64,000 nucleotides of DNA, taken from contig CM061243.1 of assembly GCA_030848705.1 (NCBI GenBank), positions 119,560,674 through 119,624,673 on the forward strand, written 5' to 3'. Made by a program: the position numbers and the translations under genes. The number at the start of each line of letters is the position of its first letter. The first letter of the stretch is position 1. This DNA comes from Heracleum sosnowskyi (Eukaryota > Streptophyta > Magnoliopsida > Apiales > Apiaceae). Of the stretch, positions 48,931 through 58,773 are shown piece after piece. The notes beneath the pieces were generated by a model, which saw nothing but the letters and a program-made list of their open reading frames with translations, made no database searches and was not told where the DNA came from.

Positions 48931-48942
48931 GTTGGGGGAGAT
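48931..48942 (+). promoter_or_regulatory. Polypurine tract of Copia element 2
   Basis: GTTGGGGGAGAT lies directly before the 3' LTR, as expected for plus-strand DNA priming. Confidence 0.85.
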
Positions 48943-49436
48943 TGTTAGATATAATTGCTGATGATTGTTTATCAGTGTTTAAGTAACATGTACTTATTAG
49001 AGTTTACACTAGAAGCCAGTCAGAGTTTGTTAAAGTCTGACGGGGTGAGAGTTTATTTAGCTGTCGGTGCATACTTGAAGATTCTAGAAGCAATATATCT
49101 TGAAGATGGAAAGAAGCAAGATATATTGATATAGCTAAAGAAACGAAACAGAAGATAGAAGCAATCCTAAATTGATATAAATTGTATAGCTGATTTATAG
49201 GAATATCAATTTGAGATTGATTGTGTAACTGTGTTCTATATAAACACAGATAGGTTAACCCTAAAAGGGATGCGAATACTGAATACATTATTCTTGTAAC
49301 CTAGCAGCTCTCTGTGATATTTTACATCACTGAGAGAAGAGTTATTTAATATAATTCAGTTTATTGTTCATAAACAGTGTTCTTGATTGTTATTCTCATA
49401 CATATATTGATTATATATTGTGTATTCAGCCTAACA
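48943..49436 (+). repeat. Copia element 2, 3' LTR (494 bp)
   Basis: Same length and termini as the 5' LTR, with about ten substitutions and no indels by eye. Confidence 0.96.
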
Positions 49437-49440
49437 TTTT

Positions 49441-50586
49441 TTTATTTAAGTTGAACTCTGAGGTTAATATGAACAATGTGTCGTCTCAAGGCACCTGGTA
49501 CATTAACAAAATTCCTATGTTAGTGCATCCATGGGGGGTTAATGTTCATGCTAACCAAGTCAAAAGTATTCTTTTATGGGTTAGATTTGAGTAAGTTCCG
49601 GATTGTTATTGGACGGAAGAAGGTTTGAGTAATTTGGCTAGTGTCATTGGGAGGCCACTCTATGGCCTACGCCGATGAATTAACCTCAAAATTGGAGGTA
49701 TTAACATTTGATAAAGTCTGTGTGGAATATACTATTGGTAAGCATCTGCCAAATAAAATTGAGGTGGTGGATTTGGATCCGGTCTCGAAGGCGAATTATA
49801 GTAGGTAAATGTAAGCTATCCATCTAAGCCTTGGGTCTGTAGTGCCTTCCATTCCCTAGGTCATACTATTGGAGCTTGTCACACTACTAAGCATCACTGG
49901 GTTCCCAAAGTTCTCCTTTTCTGTGCCTTCTGAACTGGGGCAAGGTGCAAATTGTATGGAAGGTTCTTCTGCCAAAAAAATGCACTCATGGGGACACTCC
50001 TTTGAATTCTGATAAGCCAACTCCTGCCACTGCTGAGGCTTCTTTGCTATCCCTGAGGGTGATAAAGGTAGTGACCGGCAAATAGTCCATTGCAAGAGAA
50101 CTTTTACTCCCTCATCTGCTGTTTACTCTGAAACTTCCCCTACCCCTTTCAACACATTTATGCACTTAGCTCGGGTGGATGAGGTGGATGCTAAGAGGGT
50201 CAATTTAAATGTTAATCTTTCAAAATCCCAATTGGAAAAACGTAAGAAGGCAACGAAGGCATTGGGGAGTTCTCCCCAACAATTATCTTAGATCATTACA
50301 TGATAATTGATTTTTGTTCTTACAACGTCCGCGACCTTAACAATAAATGTTTCTTTATCATGGACTTTTTTTTGTCGAATAAAATCTCTCTTATTGGCCT
50401 GCTGGAAACCCGTGATAACAAAGATGTTGCTAAGATTCTCTCTACATAGATATCCCCACACTTTAGTTGGTAATTTAATTAGGAGCACCATCACGGGGGG
50501 CGTTTATGGATTGGCTAGAACCCATCTTTTCGGGACATTTTGGTTGTTTCCTCTTCAGCCCATTCTTTTAGGACATTTTGGTTGTT
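49441..50586 (+). mobile_element. LINE, left part: ORF1 remnant and start of ORF2 endonuclease
   Basis: Frames decayed by stops give an ORF1 of plant LINE type (GTWYINKIPMLVHPWGVNV near 49490, a degraded CCHC knuckle SLGHTIGAC near 49850 with its second Cys changed to Phe, and a tail KRVNLNVNLSKSQLEKRKK). At 50300 an ORF2 apurinic-type endonuclease starts (FCSYNVRDLNNK, ISLIGLLETRD). It is cut at 50586 by a non-autonomous LTR element and resumes at 58774. A 46-bp local repeat (GGACATTTTGGTTGTT) lies next to the break. Confidence 0.85.
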
Positions 50587-51014
50587 TGTTAGGAACTAGT
50601 GAGTTCTTGACCTGTTTTACAACTATTTTTGGTATTTTCTGTTTAGGAATGACAATTAACAATAAATGATAGTGATTTAACAGTGAATTAGAAGAGAATG
50701 GGATGATAATCAGAAGAAATAGATGAGAAATCAGACTAGAACAGAGTTTAGATGAGAGATAGAGAATGAAACACTAGAGAGAGATGGATTCTGTTATAGA
50801 GAGATAAAGAGGTTTGGTGGCAAATGCCTTTTCATATCTTCATTCATTCATGACTGAAAATACAAATGGTAGAACTGTTTATAGACTCTACTAACTTCTA
50901 ACTACTTAAAAGACATAAACGCCCATGCCTTAATACTCACTACTTATTAATTAATATCCTCAAACTACTACTGGAAAATACAAGTACTAATGCTAATATA
51001 TGGCAGTCCTGACA
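50587..51014 (-). repeat. 3' LTR of the non-autonomous element
   Basis: On the minus strand it runs TGTCAGGACTGCC to AGTTCCTAACA. It is preceded on that strand by the purine tract AAGGAGGGGGGAA. Confidence 0.92.
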
Positions 51015-51044
51015 TTCCCCCCTCCTTGAGATATAACCATGTCC

Positions 51045-51377
51045 TTATGGCGGGTCTTGCACTTCCTCTACTATTCTTTTCAGTTGGATCACATACACCT
51101 CTGATAATGCCTTTACTGTCATGCTTGCTTTTCCTTTTAGGAACAACTCTTGTCGACTAAAAACAACTCGCAACAATTGCTGAATATTTAGAATTCTATC
51201 AGAACCACCGACGACTTGAGCATCATAGAAACAACATGAATATCCTCCTGAATCAAAAATGGTTATTACACCACTTTTCCTCGAGATCTCCTGGTTATTT
51301 AGTCTCATCACCTTGTTAATTACAGAGTGACATTGTATGAACACAATGTAAATATCATGGTAGGGTATCCTATTCAA
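51045..51377 (-). CDS. Downstream ORF of the non-autonomous element (unrecognised)
   Basis: 110 open codons lie just before the 3' LTR. The peptide contains IPYHDIYIVFIQCHSV and a basic C-terminus. It follows the stop of the main ORF closely and may be its decayed continuation. No family is recognised. Confidence 0.4.
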   Translation of the reverse strand: MNRIPYHDIYIVFIQCHSVINKVMRLNNQEISRKSGVITIFDSGGYSCCFYDAQVVGGSDRILNIQQLLRVVFSRQELFLKGKASMTVKALSEVYVIQLKRIVEEVQDPP

Positions 51378-51401
51378 CCCAAGTCTTTCATAATCAACAT
51401 A

Positions 51402-51731
51402 TTATCGATTCATCTCACTAACAATTTTATCGGTCTCTTCACTAACTTTTTGAACATCCTGGTATTGTGTGTCATCGGAATTCACAATTAGAATCACAAA
51501 CATCTTCCTCCTCAACTGAGAATGATCCTTATTCATTTCCAGAAACTTCAAATGATTATCTTTTAGATGCCCGAGTTTACCATCAACTGAGATTATTAAA
51601 ACAGCCTCATTTAACTTCTTGGTAACACAATTTGACTCTTCATTTTGAATATAACCACCAGCATCAAAGATAAGCACTTCATTCTTACCAAAGTTGCTAG
51701 ACATCTTACAAAATAAAAAAGAAACTGCAAC
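51402..51731 (-). CDS. C-terminal part of the non-autonomous element's main ORF
   Basis: Directly left of CACTA element 2. Read on the minus strand and counting the TAT duplication once, its frame is continuous with the ORF that ends at the right side of the CACTA insertion. Motifs: NFGKNEVLIFDAGGYI, NEAVLIISVDGKLGHL. About 110 codons to the stop at 51402. The function is unknown. Confidence 0.6.
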   Translation of the reverse strand, partial: VAVSFLFCKMSSNFGKNEVLIFDAGGYIQNEESNCVTKKLNEAVLIISVDGKLGHLKDNHLKFLEMNKDHSQLRRKMFVILIVNSDDTQYQDVQKVSEETDKIVSEMNR

Positions 51732-51764
51732 TATCACTACGCCATATATGGGCAATAACTACGC

Positions 51765-51950
51765 TTTTTTCAGTGTTTCAAGCAAAAGTGTAACCATATA
51801 TGTCTTAAGAATGGTCTAAGCCTACACCTTTATTCAGTGTTAGCATTACTACAAATCAGTGTTACTGTAGACCTCATCCAGTATCTATCCTAACACCAAA
51901 GTCCGTGTAGCCGTTGCTCTAAAAAAAGTGTTACCAACTAATGTGAAAAA
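51765..51950. repeat. Left subterminal repeats of CACTA element 2
   Basis: Repeats of the form CA-GTGTTAGCATTA, AAAGTGTAACCATATATG and AAAGTGTTACCAAC sit just inside the left terminus. Such arrays bind TnpA-like proteins in En/Spm. Confidence 0.6.
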
Positions 51951-52464
51951 ATAGCCGGGCTCAGGGATTAGTCCAAGCGGGACAATTTTTGTCCTGAAAA
52001 TTTCAATTAGCCGGGTCAACACTCAAGTATTTTCACACTCTCTCTCGTTCTCTCTCACTCTCAACTCTCTCTCAGCGCTCAACTCTCTCTCGCTCTATCT
52101 GCTTCAATTCTCTCTCTCTTCACAAAAAATTAGGGCTTTTCAGTAACATGCTCTACGGGTTCAATTAGAAGAAATTAGGGTTCGAGCACAATCTTCTAAG
52201 GGTCTTCTTCGGATCTTCAGAAGAAATTAGGGCTTGTTCGATTTTGGGTTCAATCTTCTTCTACTCTCTACGCTCTCTTCACAAAAAATTAGGGATTTTC
52301 AGGTCTTCTTCTTACTAACACTTCTTGTTCTTAATTGTTTTGATTACATTCTTTATTGTTATTTTTATTTAATTTCACTTTTTAATTGGATTTACCTAAT
52401 TTGTACTATTGCCGTCATATTACTTACGTTCTATATTGATGCTAATGTTGCTTACTTCTGGACC

Positions 52465-53891
52465 AGTCCCGCCATTCAAGAGAACAAAGTCACTAGTGTC
52501 CAGTGCTTATCTGGTACTGGCTCACTGAGAGTTGCGGGGAAATTCCTGGCTAGACATTATCATGAAGTAAGTAAATCATGTACTTAATAGCTTCCCTCTG
52601 TTTGTAATTAGCGCACACGGGATTTTGGTTTGATTTACATTTTGTTCTGCCAGTGTACAGTATATATCCCATAACCAACTTGGGGAAACCATCCAAAAAT
52701 ATTCACTTTAGCAGGCTTATTAGTGAAGACATACTGGTACTATAATCCAGAAACACGTGGACTGGACTTTGAAGGTATGAGCCCCTCTTAGTAACATTAA
52801 TATGTTATATCAATAAAAAATTACTTTGACAAAAACCTGAGAATTGGGTTTTTGATGTTCTGGTTCTGAACTCCTTTTTTTTAATTTTTTTTTATAACAA
52901 GCTAGTACTTTTTTGGCTTATCTGTTATCCAGGGTTTTGCTAGTGGCAGCCTTGATGCCGATGCACAGTCTGTTCACATCTTTGTTGCAGATGGTGGTGA
53001 ATGCCTTGCAGCTCAGAGTTATGCTAAAAATATGGGACTTTATGGGGAACACGTTGGTGCCCTGAGCATTGTAAGTCTGTAGGCATCTAGAGAAACAAAA
53101 TGTAGCGCTTTCAACGTTATCTATTTTAGAAGCACACTCTTATGTGCATCAAAGAACAGTTCACTTAACTAAAGCAGATTTGCTAACTTATTTATGTACC
53201 TTGCAATTAATGGAAATCACCTTGTTGTTTGTGTTATGTAGGCCATTTTGGATTCGTTTTAAGATTTATAATGTGATTCTACCACACACTCCATCTAATA
53301 TCCTAGTCTGGGAAGTAGCTATATTATTTGTATGGAAAAGATTTTTTGTAGTTTATTACTTTGTGAATGGATCTGACAGATAGTTATTGTTACAGGTTTG
53401 CAAGACTGCAGATGCGACAAGCAAAGTTGAGAGCCAGCTGAAACTAGTTATTAGGCCTATGTATTCCAGTCCACCTCCTCACGGTGCATCTATTGTGGCT
53501 GCCATTCTCAAAGATAGGTATTTCTGTCAAAATATTGATCCTTTGTGCCTGATGGCACCACACAGCCATACTGTTCAAGCAATAAAGGCTACATCACTAT
53601 TATGAGTAAACAAATATATCATAATTTTTTTAGTTTAAAAATTCAATTTATGTTTGAAATTAGAACTAATGTACACCTTTTCTTGTGGAGATGCTATTAC
53701 CCAATCTTATTGAGTATTTGAAGTTTAAGTTTAGGCATTTAATATCTAGTAGGCATTTAAGTTGAAGGTTTAATTTTTGTCAATAATCTGCATGCAGTGA
53801 CCTCTATACTGAATGGACACTGGAGCTGAAAGCAATGGCTGACCGAATCATCAGCATGCGTCAGGAACTATTTGATGCTTTACAAGCAAAA
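52465..53891 (+). pseudogene. Captured aspartate aminotransferase exons (five blocks)
   Basis: Blocks with splice junctions: about 52466-52566 (SPAIQENKVTSVQCLSGTGS), 52654-52774 (PTWGNHPKIF, YYNPETRGLDFEG), 52933-53070 (GFASGSLDADAQ, FVADGGECLAAQSYAKNMGL), 53396-53517 (VESQLKLVIRPMYSSPPPHG) and 53798-53891 (LELKAMADRIISMRQELFDAL). These are consecutive parts of a plant AAT, a PLP enzyme moving an amino group between aspartate and 2-oxoglutarate. Introns are kept, so capture was from DNA. Missing are the N-terminus, the stretch holding the HNPTG motif between blocks 2 and 3, and the C-terminus. The second block has a stop inside YIP-PTWG. The PLP Lys region normally at QSYAKN is present. No active enzyme can be made. 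Confidence 0.92.
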
Positions 53892-54009
53892 GGCAAGGCG
53901 ACACTCCGACATTTTTAGGCAAAAAATCTATTTAATGTTTGGTTTCGTTCCGTAGTTGGTATTTCGTATTTCCCTTGATAATATGCACATTTTTTCCGTG
54001 GTTTGTTAG

Positions 54010-55013
54010 TGGGCTATTATCACTTCGAACTGAGGATTGCTTACTGTATGCGTTCAGTGTGGCAGGAATTGTGCTCTCTGTTGTAGCTTATGACTATCAA
54101 GTAACAACAATTAGCTATTTTCTGTCAAATTTTCATCTGTTTAGTTTTCAGCACTTGGTCTTCATCTCTTACTTGGTAATCATATGTGTAGGAAATTGGA
54201 GTTTTAATGACACTTTTCTGCTTGTTTCATGCCTGCGTTGGCCTGATTTTTACTTCACTTGCAAGATTGAGAACTTTGTAAAACCCTCTCTCCCCCACCA
54301 CGTCTTTTATACTATATCAGCTCTTACAAAGTGGATATCATCTGTGTTTTTTTAATCCTTTCCTCAAAGTAGCTCTTCATATGACCTAATTGTTTGAAAC
54401 AAGTATGTGCCAAATGAATTACGCGGAGGAATGATGAGCTTGTCTCTAGTTCCTGTCAGTGTAGCAATCCTATTTTTCTTGATGCAGGTATTTGTCTAGC
54501 TAATAACAATAAGTTGTACTTCTAGGTCACATAGATGTTACTAACCAGTATGCATTATATTTGTTAATGTCAGCCTTTCCTTGGACCATTTTAAGTTTCA
54601 TTAGTTTGTAGTATGAACCTGCATATTCTGTGGCATAAAATTCACGTCTACTGTTACATTCCATGACTAGACATGGAAGCCACAAAAGTTGACCAAATTC
54701 ATTCTTACAGATGTATATGCTCTGTAAGTAGTTCGGATGTTGGTGGCGAAGCTTTGGGTGTAGTTAGGAATTAGGATGTTCATAGTGAAGCCACAGTTAC
54801 TTTATATTTGTTAGTACATAATCATGTTGCATGTTGTTGTCACATATGGAACTTATTACTATCCCAAAAATGCCGCAGGGAGGTTACTATCGCAACATTG
54901 AGAATTCAACAATTATAGCATTCGCTGCTCTTGGTCTATTCTCTGCAGCTGGTAGCATGTATCTACTAAAGCAGTGGGGCAAGCAACTCCATAATGACCG
55001 ACACAAGATGTGA
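54010..55013 (+). pseudogene. Captured 3' exons of an unidentified membrane protein
   Basis: Exons 54404-54487 (28 codons, YVPNELRGGMMSLSLVPVSV...) and 54879-55013 (44 codons plus TGA, GGYYRNIENSTIIAFAALGL...KQWGKQLHND) have clean splice sites, join in phase and each contain one hydrophobic helix. A possible further exon at 54010-54100 adds another (LLYAFSVAGIVLSVVAYDYQ). They look like the C-terminal transmembrane end of a multi-span plant protein with its natural stop. I cannot name the family. Confidence 0.65.
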
Positions 55014-55499
55014 TTAACCTGTAACTTTAGAACTCGATATTCTTTGCCTACCAGAGAGGCTCTTTGGGATAGAATCGTGGAACAAAGATGCGTGAATCTT
55101 ATGATAGCTGAACTCGGCGTTCGAGGATATTTGTTGCTCGAAAGAATGAAATCGACAATTTTGATTAATGCTTGTCAGCAATGTATATGGAGGTGAACTA
55201 AACAAATGGAAATGAGTTTCTAGATGACTTCAAGAGTGAGAAAGGAATATTATTTTCAGGATAATGGGTTGTCACCAGTCAGGTAAAATAACTTTAATAT
55301 GATAATCCCATTTTATGAGTTCATACACATTTTTCTTTAGAAACTAGGTGACATTATACTTTGTTTCCTCTTTGATTTGCTTTGATTTGCTTGATTTGTT
55401 AAAGATAAAGTTATAAGTATTAAATGGACATTTCTCTCATATTTTTTTATTGTATTTTGTGTCTCAATCAAATGCACTATTCTTTTTTTACAGGTTGAT

Positions 55500-55595
55500 G
55501 TTGAGAAAGTTCTACAAAATGAAGGTGTTGAGGCTGCTAATAAGTTGGTTCATGGAGGCAAGGAACACGGCATTTTATTTGTTGTTACTTAGCTT
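55500..55595 (+). other. Possible third captured fragment in CACTA element 2
   Basis: After a TTTTTTACAG acceptor-like site, about 32 open codons read VDVEKVLQNEGVEAANKLVH... and end in TAG. The composition looks coding, but no family is recognised. Confidence 0.35.
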
Positions 55596-55829
55596 CTAAG
55601 CGCTACTTAATTATGTTAGCTTTTGATGGTATTTAAGTTAGCTTTTGGATGGTTGGCATAGTTAATTTGGATGATTGTTGGTTTTTGTAGTAAATTTGGA
55701 TGGTTGGTTGTATTGGAATGATTTGTTAACAGCCTTGTGTAAATTTGGATGGTTTTTTTTGTTTTGGGATGTTTTGACAATATTTTTAATGGGAAGCTCT
55801 ATATTTCAATATCGTATGTTCCATTTTTG

Positions 55830-56260
55830 CATTTAAAGTGTTGGCAAAAGTATAATAAAGTGTAGGCAAAATATATAACTGTTAAAGATAAAAGTGTAGC
55901 CATAGTGATAAAGTTGTTGCCAAAAATATCAAAGTGTTTCATAGTATTATGTTACAGTAGTACTAAACAAGTGTAGGCATAGGTCTACAGATATACTTTT
56001 AATGATGTTGCCATATTGATAATTGTGTTGGTATAGGTCTACAACAACAAGTTTCAAGTTGTAGCCACAGAAAACAAAAGTGTTAACATAGAGGTCTACA
56101 ACTACACAATATACTCGTGTCACCAGAAACCAAAAAAATGTTAGCATAGACCCCTATGGTAGCGGCCATTTTTGTAACACCCTCAAATTTGGTCAAAGCG
56201 TAACCATAGCCTGTTTTTTTTTTTGTTTTAGCCACACTTTTTGGGCAATAAACACACTTT
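55830..56260. repeat. Right subterminal repeats of CACTA element 2
   Basis: At least ten copies of AAGTGTNGGCANAAG / GTGTAGCCATAG-like repeats occur before the right terminus, some with GGTCTACAA spacers, mirroring the left end. Confidence 0.7.
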
Positions 56261-56298
56261 TTTAGGCGTAGCTATTGCCCATATATGGCGTAGTGTAT

Positions 56299-57591
56299 TA
56301 AGGTACCATCAGTAAGTGTCTTGTAAAGGAAAGGCTCATCAATGTATCTCACGTTCGTAAGGATCATTGAAGTTATTTGCTCCTCATCAGGTTGCTTCTT
56401 TTCACCTTTGCAATCCACAACAGTTGACTTGTCACCCTGTTCTTGTATAACTTGAGAGGGCCACGACTTCATGCCATATATGTATATGCAGCTAACATGT
56501 ATCCTCTCAACTTGACCAGCTTCAAAAGGACAAATTAATGGTCTGTTGAAATTAGTAGGCTCCCAAATGCATGGATTTTCATCCATAATTACTGGATTCA
56601 GATCATTTGCAGCTTCCACTTCTTTGGTTGAAGAAGAGATACTAACTCCAGTCTCTATTAGCTTTATCTTGTCTAAGAGTGGTGCATATTCATTCTTCTC
56701 AAAGTTGTCTCTGAAGTGGTTTTCAAGATGAGGCTCCTTAGTATCTTTTCTGGAGATGTCCAATGATGAAAATATGTCCATGACATTGCATTCTTCCTTC
56801 TTGACCAATGCTCTGAAATGTGCCCCCTTTTCTGAACTTGGATTAGCTTGTTGAAAGTCTTTACAGAACGCATAAGCATCCAGAGGTTCAACTCGAAGAG
56901 ATTCACTCTTCATCAACTCTTGACATTTTGAAGTAAAGCAAGGTGCATGCTGCAACCTCAACTCTTCCAATTTTTTACATGTTATCAAGTCTTTTGGCAT
57001 TTGAAACTCTAGCATTGCCTTTGTTGTCACATCTAGATCTTCTTTGTCATCAGATTTTATCTTCCTTGCTGTTATCTTAAAATCAGATGTGCATTCAAGC
57101 TTCTTAGCACCACCGAAATTTCTTTCTTCAAAATTCTTCTTGGGCTGAAAGAAGTCCTCCATTCCTAAAGCTATACAAATGATTTCCTCATACTGCCAAT
57201 CCTCTTTATCTTCACCTGGAATTTCATCAAACTTTGGAGTATTGAACTCGTAATGAGGAGATTCCTGGGAAGTTTCCTGAGTCAACACCTCCCTGTTTTA
57301 TTTCTTTTCCACCTCCCATTCAAAAGGATTAGTGAGCTTATTTTGTTTTCTGATCCCTTGAATGAGCTTCATCTTTTGTGTAGCCTGTTCTATCTTCTCC
57401 TCTATTTTTCTAAGTTTCCTGTTAGTGTTTTCTTTATATAACGTCATCTGATGTTGCAAGTTTTGCAGCAGTTCCTTATGTGACCTTTTCCTTTGATGCA
57501 GCACCTCAACATGGCTAACTATGTTCCTAAATGCCATAGCCACTGCTGAAACTAACACAGTGTCTGGTTCTAGTGTTTTTAACCTCCACAA
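56299..57591 (-). CDS. Main ORF of the non-autonomous LTR element, N-terminal part
   Basis: Two open segments in the same frame, 57591-57301 and 57297-56299, are separated by one TAA at 57300-57298. The first is coiled-coil-like and basic (HKELLQNLQHQM, EKIEQATQKMK). The second is acidic then mixed (GEDKEDWQYEEIICIALGMEDFF, LEELRLQHAPCFTSKCQELM, NRPLICPFEAGQVERIHVSC). An in-frame ATG at 57537 is a possible start. The frame runs into CACTA element 2 and continues on its far side. No gag zinc knuckle or catalytic motif is seen. It may be a Gag-like or hitch-hiker protein, but I do not recognise the family. Confidence 0.65.
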
Positions 57592-58330
57592 CAGACTATC
57601 CTCACCTCAATTCTAACAATTCACAGAAACCTGACCAGAAGTCAACAATTTCACAACAGATTTTTCTCAGAGTCAATTAATCAAACACCTTTTGTGCAGA
57701 ATACCTCAGAAATATTCCAGCAATTATACTAATCAATTCTAAGCATTACTTCATTCTTTCAGTGTCTACATACTTCCTTCATCTCTGTAGTAACTCATTC
57801 CATAGACAATAGTCAACGGTTGTATGCACTATTCTTCAATTACTTCAGCAACACTCCACAACTTCAACAAACACACAAATAACACCTCAACAATAACACC
57901 AATACACAGCCATAATTAATTCACTTAACCACCAGTACACTTCCTCAATCACCTTAGTACTACTACACAGCTCACAAACACAGAATCAAACAGCTAGCCT
58001 CAGATATTCAACTCACAACACAAGCACAACAGTAAAACACCAGAAATAACACATTTCTCCTTCAAATCACTAAAACAATACTTCTCTTACTACTTTTGTG
58101 ATTTTCTCCAACAATATCAACTGAAATCAACTAGTTCTATGCAAACGAGATAGAATTAACAAGAAAACTGCAACAAACAACAGATCTTACTAATTGAGAC
58201 AGAAAATTAAACACCTGATGTACATAAACCCTAACTTCCAGAATACAATTGTGATTACTGTGATTCCAACTTCGCTCTGATCGGATTCAAGTGCACAACT
58301 CAGTCGAAGCAATGGATGATCGATTAGAAC
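57592..58330. other. 5' leader of the non-autonomous LTR element
   Basis: About 740 bp of CA-rich (plus strand) sequence between PBS and ORF with no coding potential. It would be the untranslated leader and packaging region on the minus strand. Confidence 0.5.
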
Positions 58331-58346
58331 AGCTCTGATACCAATT
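58331..58346 (-). promoter_or_regulatory. Primer-binding site of the non-autonomous LTR element
   Basis: On the minus strand AATTGGTATCAGAGCT follows the LTR directly. It is the initiator tRNA-Met-type PBS, as in Copia element 2. Confidence 0.9.
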
Positions 58347-58773
58347 TGTTAGGAACTAGTGAGTTCATGACCTGTTTTACAACTATTTTTAGTATTTTCT
58401 GTTTAGGAATGACAATTAACAGTAAATGATAGTGATTTAACAGTGAATTAGAAGAGAATGGGATGAGAATCAGAAGAAATAGATGAGAAATAAGACTAGA
58501 ACATAGTTTAGATGATAGAGAGAATGAAACCTTAGAGAAAGAGGGATTCTGTTATAGAGAGAGAGAAAGAGGTTTGGTGGCAAATGCCTTTTCATATCTT
58601 CATTCATTCATGACTAAAATACAAATGGTAGAACTATTTATAGACTCTACTAACTTCTAACTACTGAAAAGACATAAACGCCCCTGCCTTAATACTCACT
58701 ACTTATTACTTAATATCCCCAAACTACTACTGGAAAATACAAGTACTAATGCTAATATATGGCAGTCCTGACA
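58347..58773 (-). repeat. 5' LTR of the non-autonomous element
   Basis: A 427-bp partner of 50587-51014 with substitutions and small indels. On the minus strand TATAAATAG (near 58642) is a TATA-box candidate. Confidence 0.92.

Larger units (their letters stand above)
37630..49436 (+). mobile_element. Copia element 2, SIRE-like, 11.8 kb, extra 3' ORF (TSD TTTTT)
   Basis: Two 494-bp LTRs (TGTTAG...CTAACA) flank gag, pol and a third long ORF. TTTTT flanks both outer ends. The LTRs differ at about ten positions by eye (about 2%), so insertion is fairly recent. A tRNA-Met-type PBS follows the 5' LTR and a G-rich tract precedes the 3' LTR. It is inserted in the ankyrin-family gene after exon 37524-37597. 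Confidence 0.96.
51735..56295 (+). mobile_element. CACTA element 2, gene-capturing (Pack-CACTA), TSD TAT
   Basis: The termini are near-perfect inverted repeats of about 30 bp beginning CACTACGCCATATATGGGC, with one mismatch seen. TAT duplications flank it at 51732-51734 and 56296-56298. Subterminal regions carry many copies of AAGTGTAGGCATAGG-like repeats. Neither TnpA nor TnpD is encoded, so it is non-autonomous. The interior holds plus-strand fragments of at least two cellular genes with introns retained. Its terminal sequence differs from that of CACTA element 1, so it needs a different transposase source. Confidence 0.93.
50587..58773 (-). mobile_element. Non-autonomous LTR retrotransposon with unique ORF (TSD TTGTT)
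   Basis: LTRs of about 428 bp at 50587-51014 and 58347-58773 are flanked by TTGTT at 50582-50586 and 58774-58778. The PBS next to the right LTR and the purine tract next to the left LTR put it on the minus strand. Without the nested CACTA it is about 3.6 kb. No protease, integrase, RT or RNase H is present, so it must borrow these. It encodes one long unrecognised ORF. The LTRs differ by several percent by eye, so it is older than Copia element 2. Confidence 0.92.

Noticed and set aside
50307..50669. 120-codon ORF spanning the LINE and LTR
   Set aside because: It crosses the LINE/LTR junction at 50587 and is out of the endonuclease frame, so it is a chance ORF.
53144..53383. 79-codon ORF between AAT exons
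   Set aside because: It lies in the intron between two clear AAT exon blocks and shows no conservation signal.
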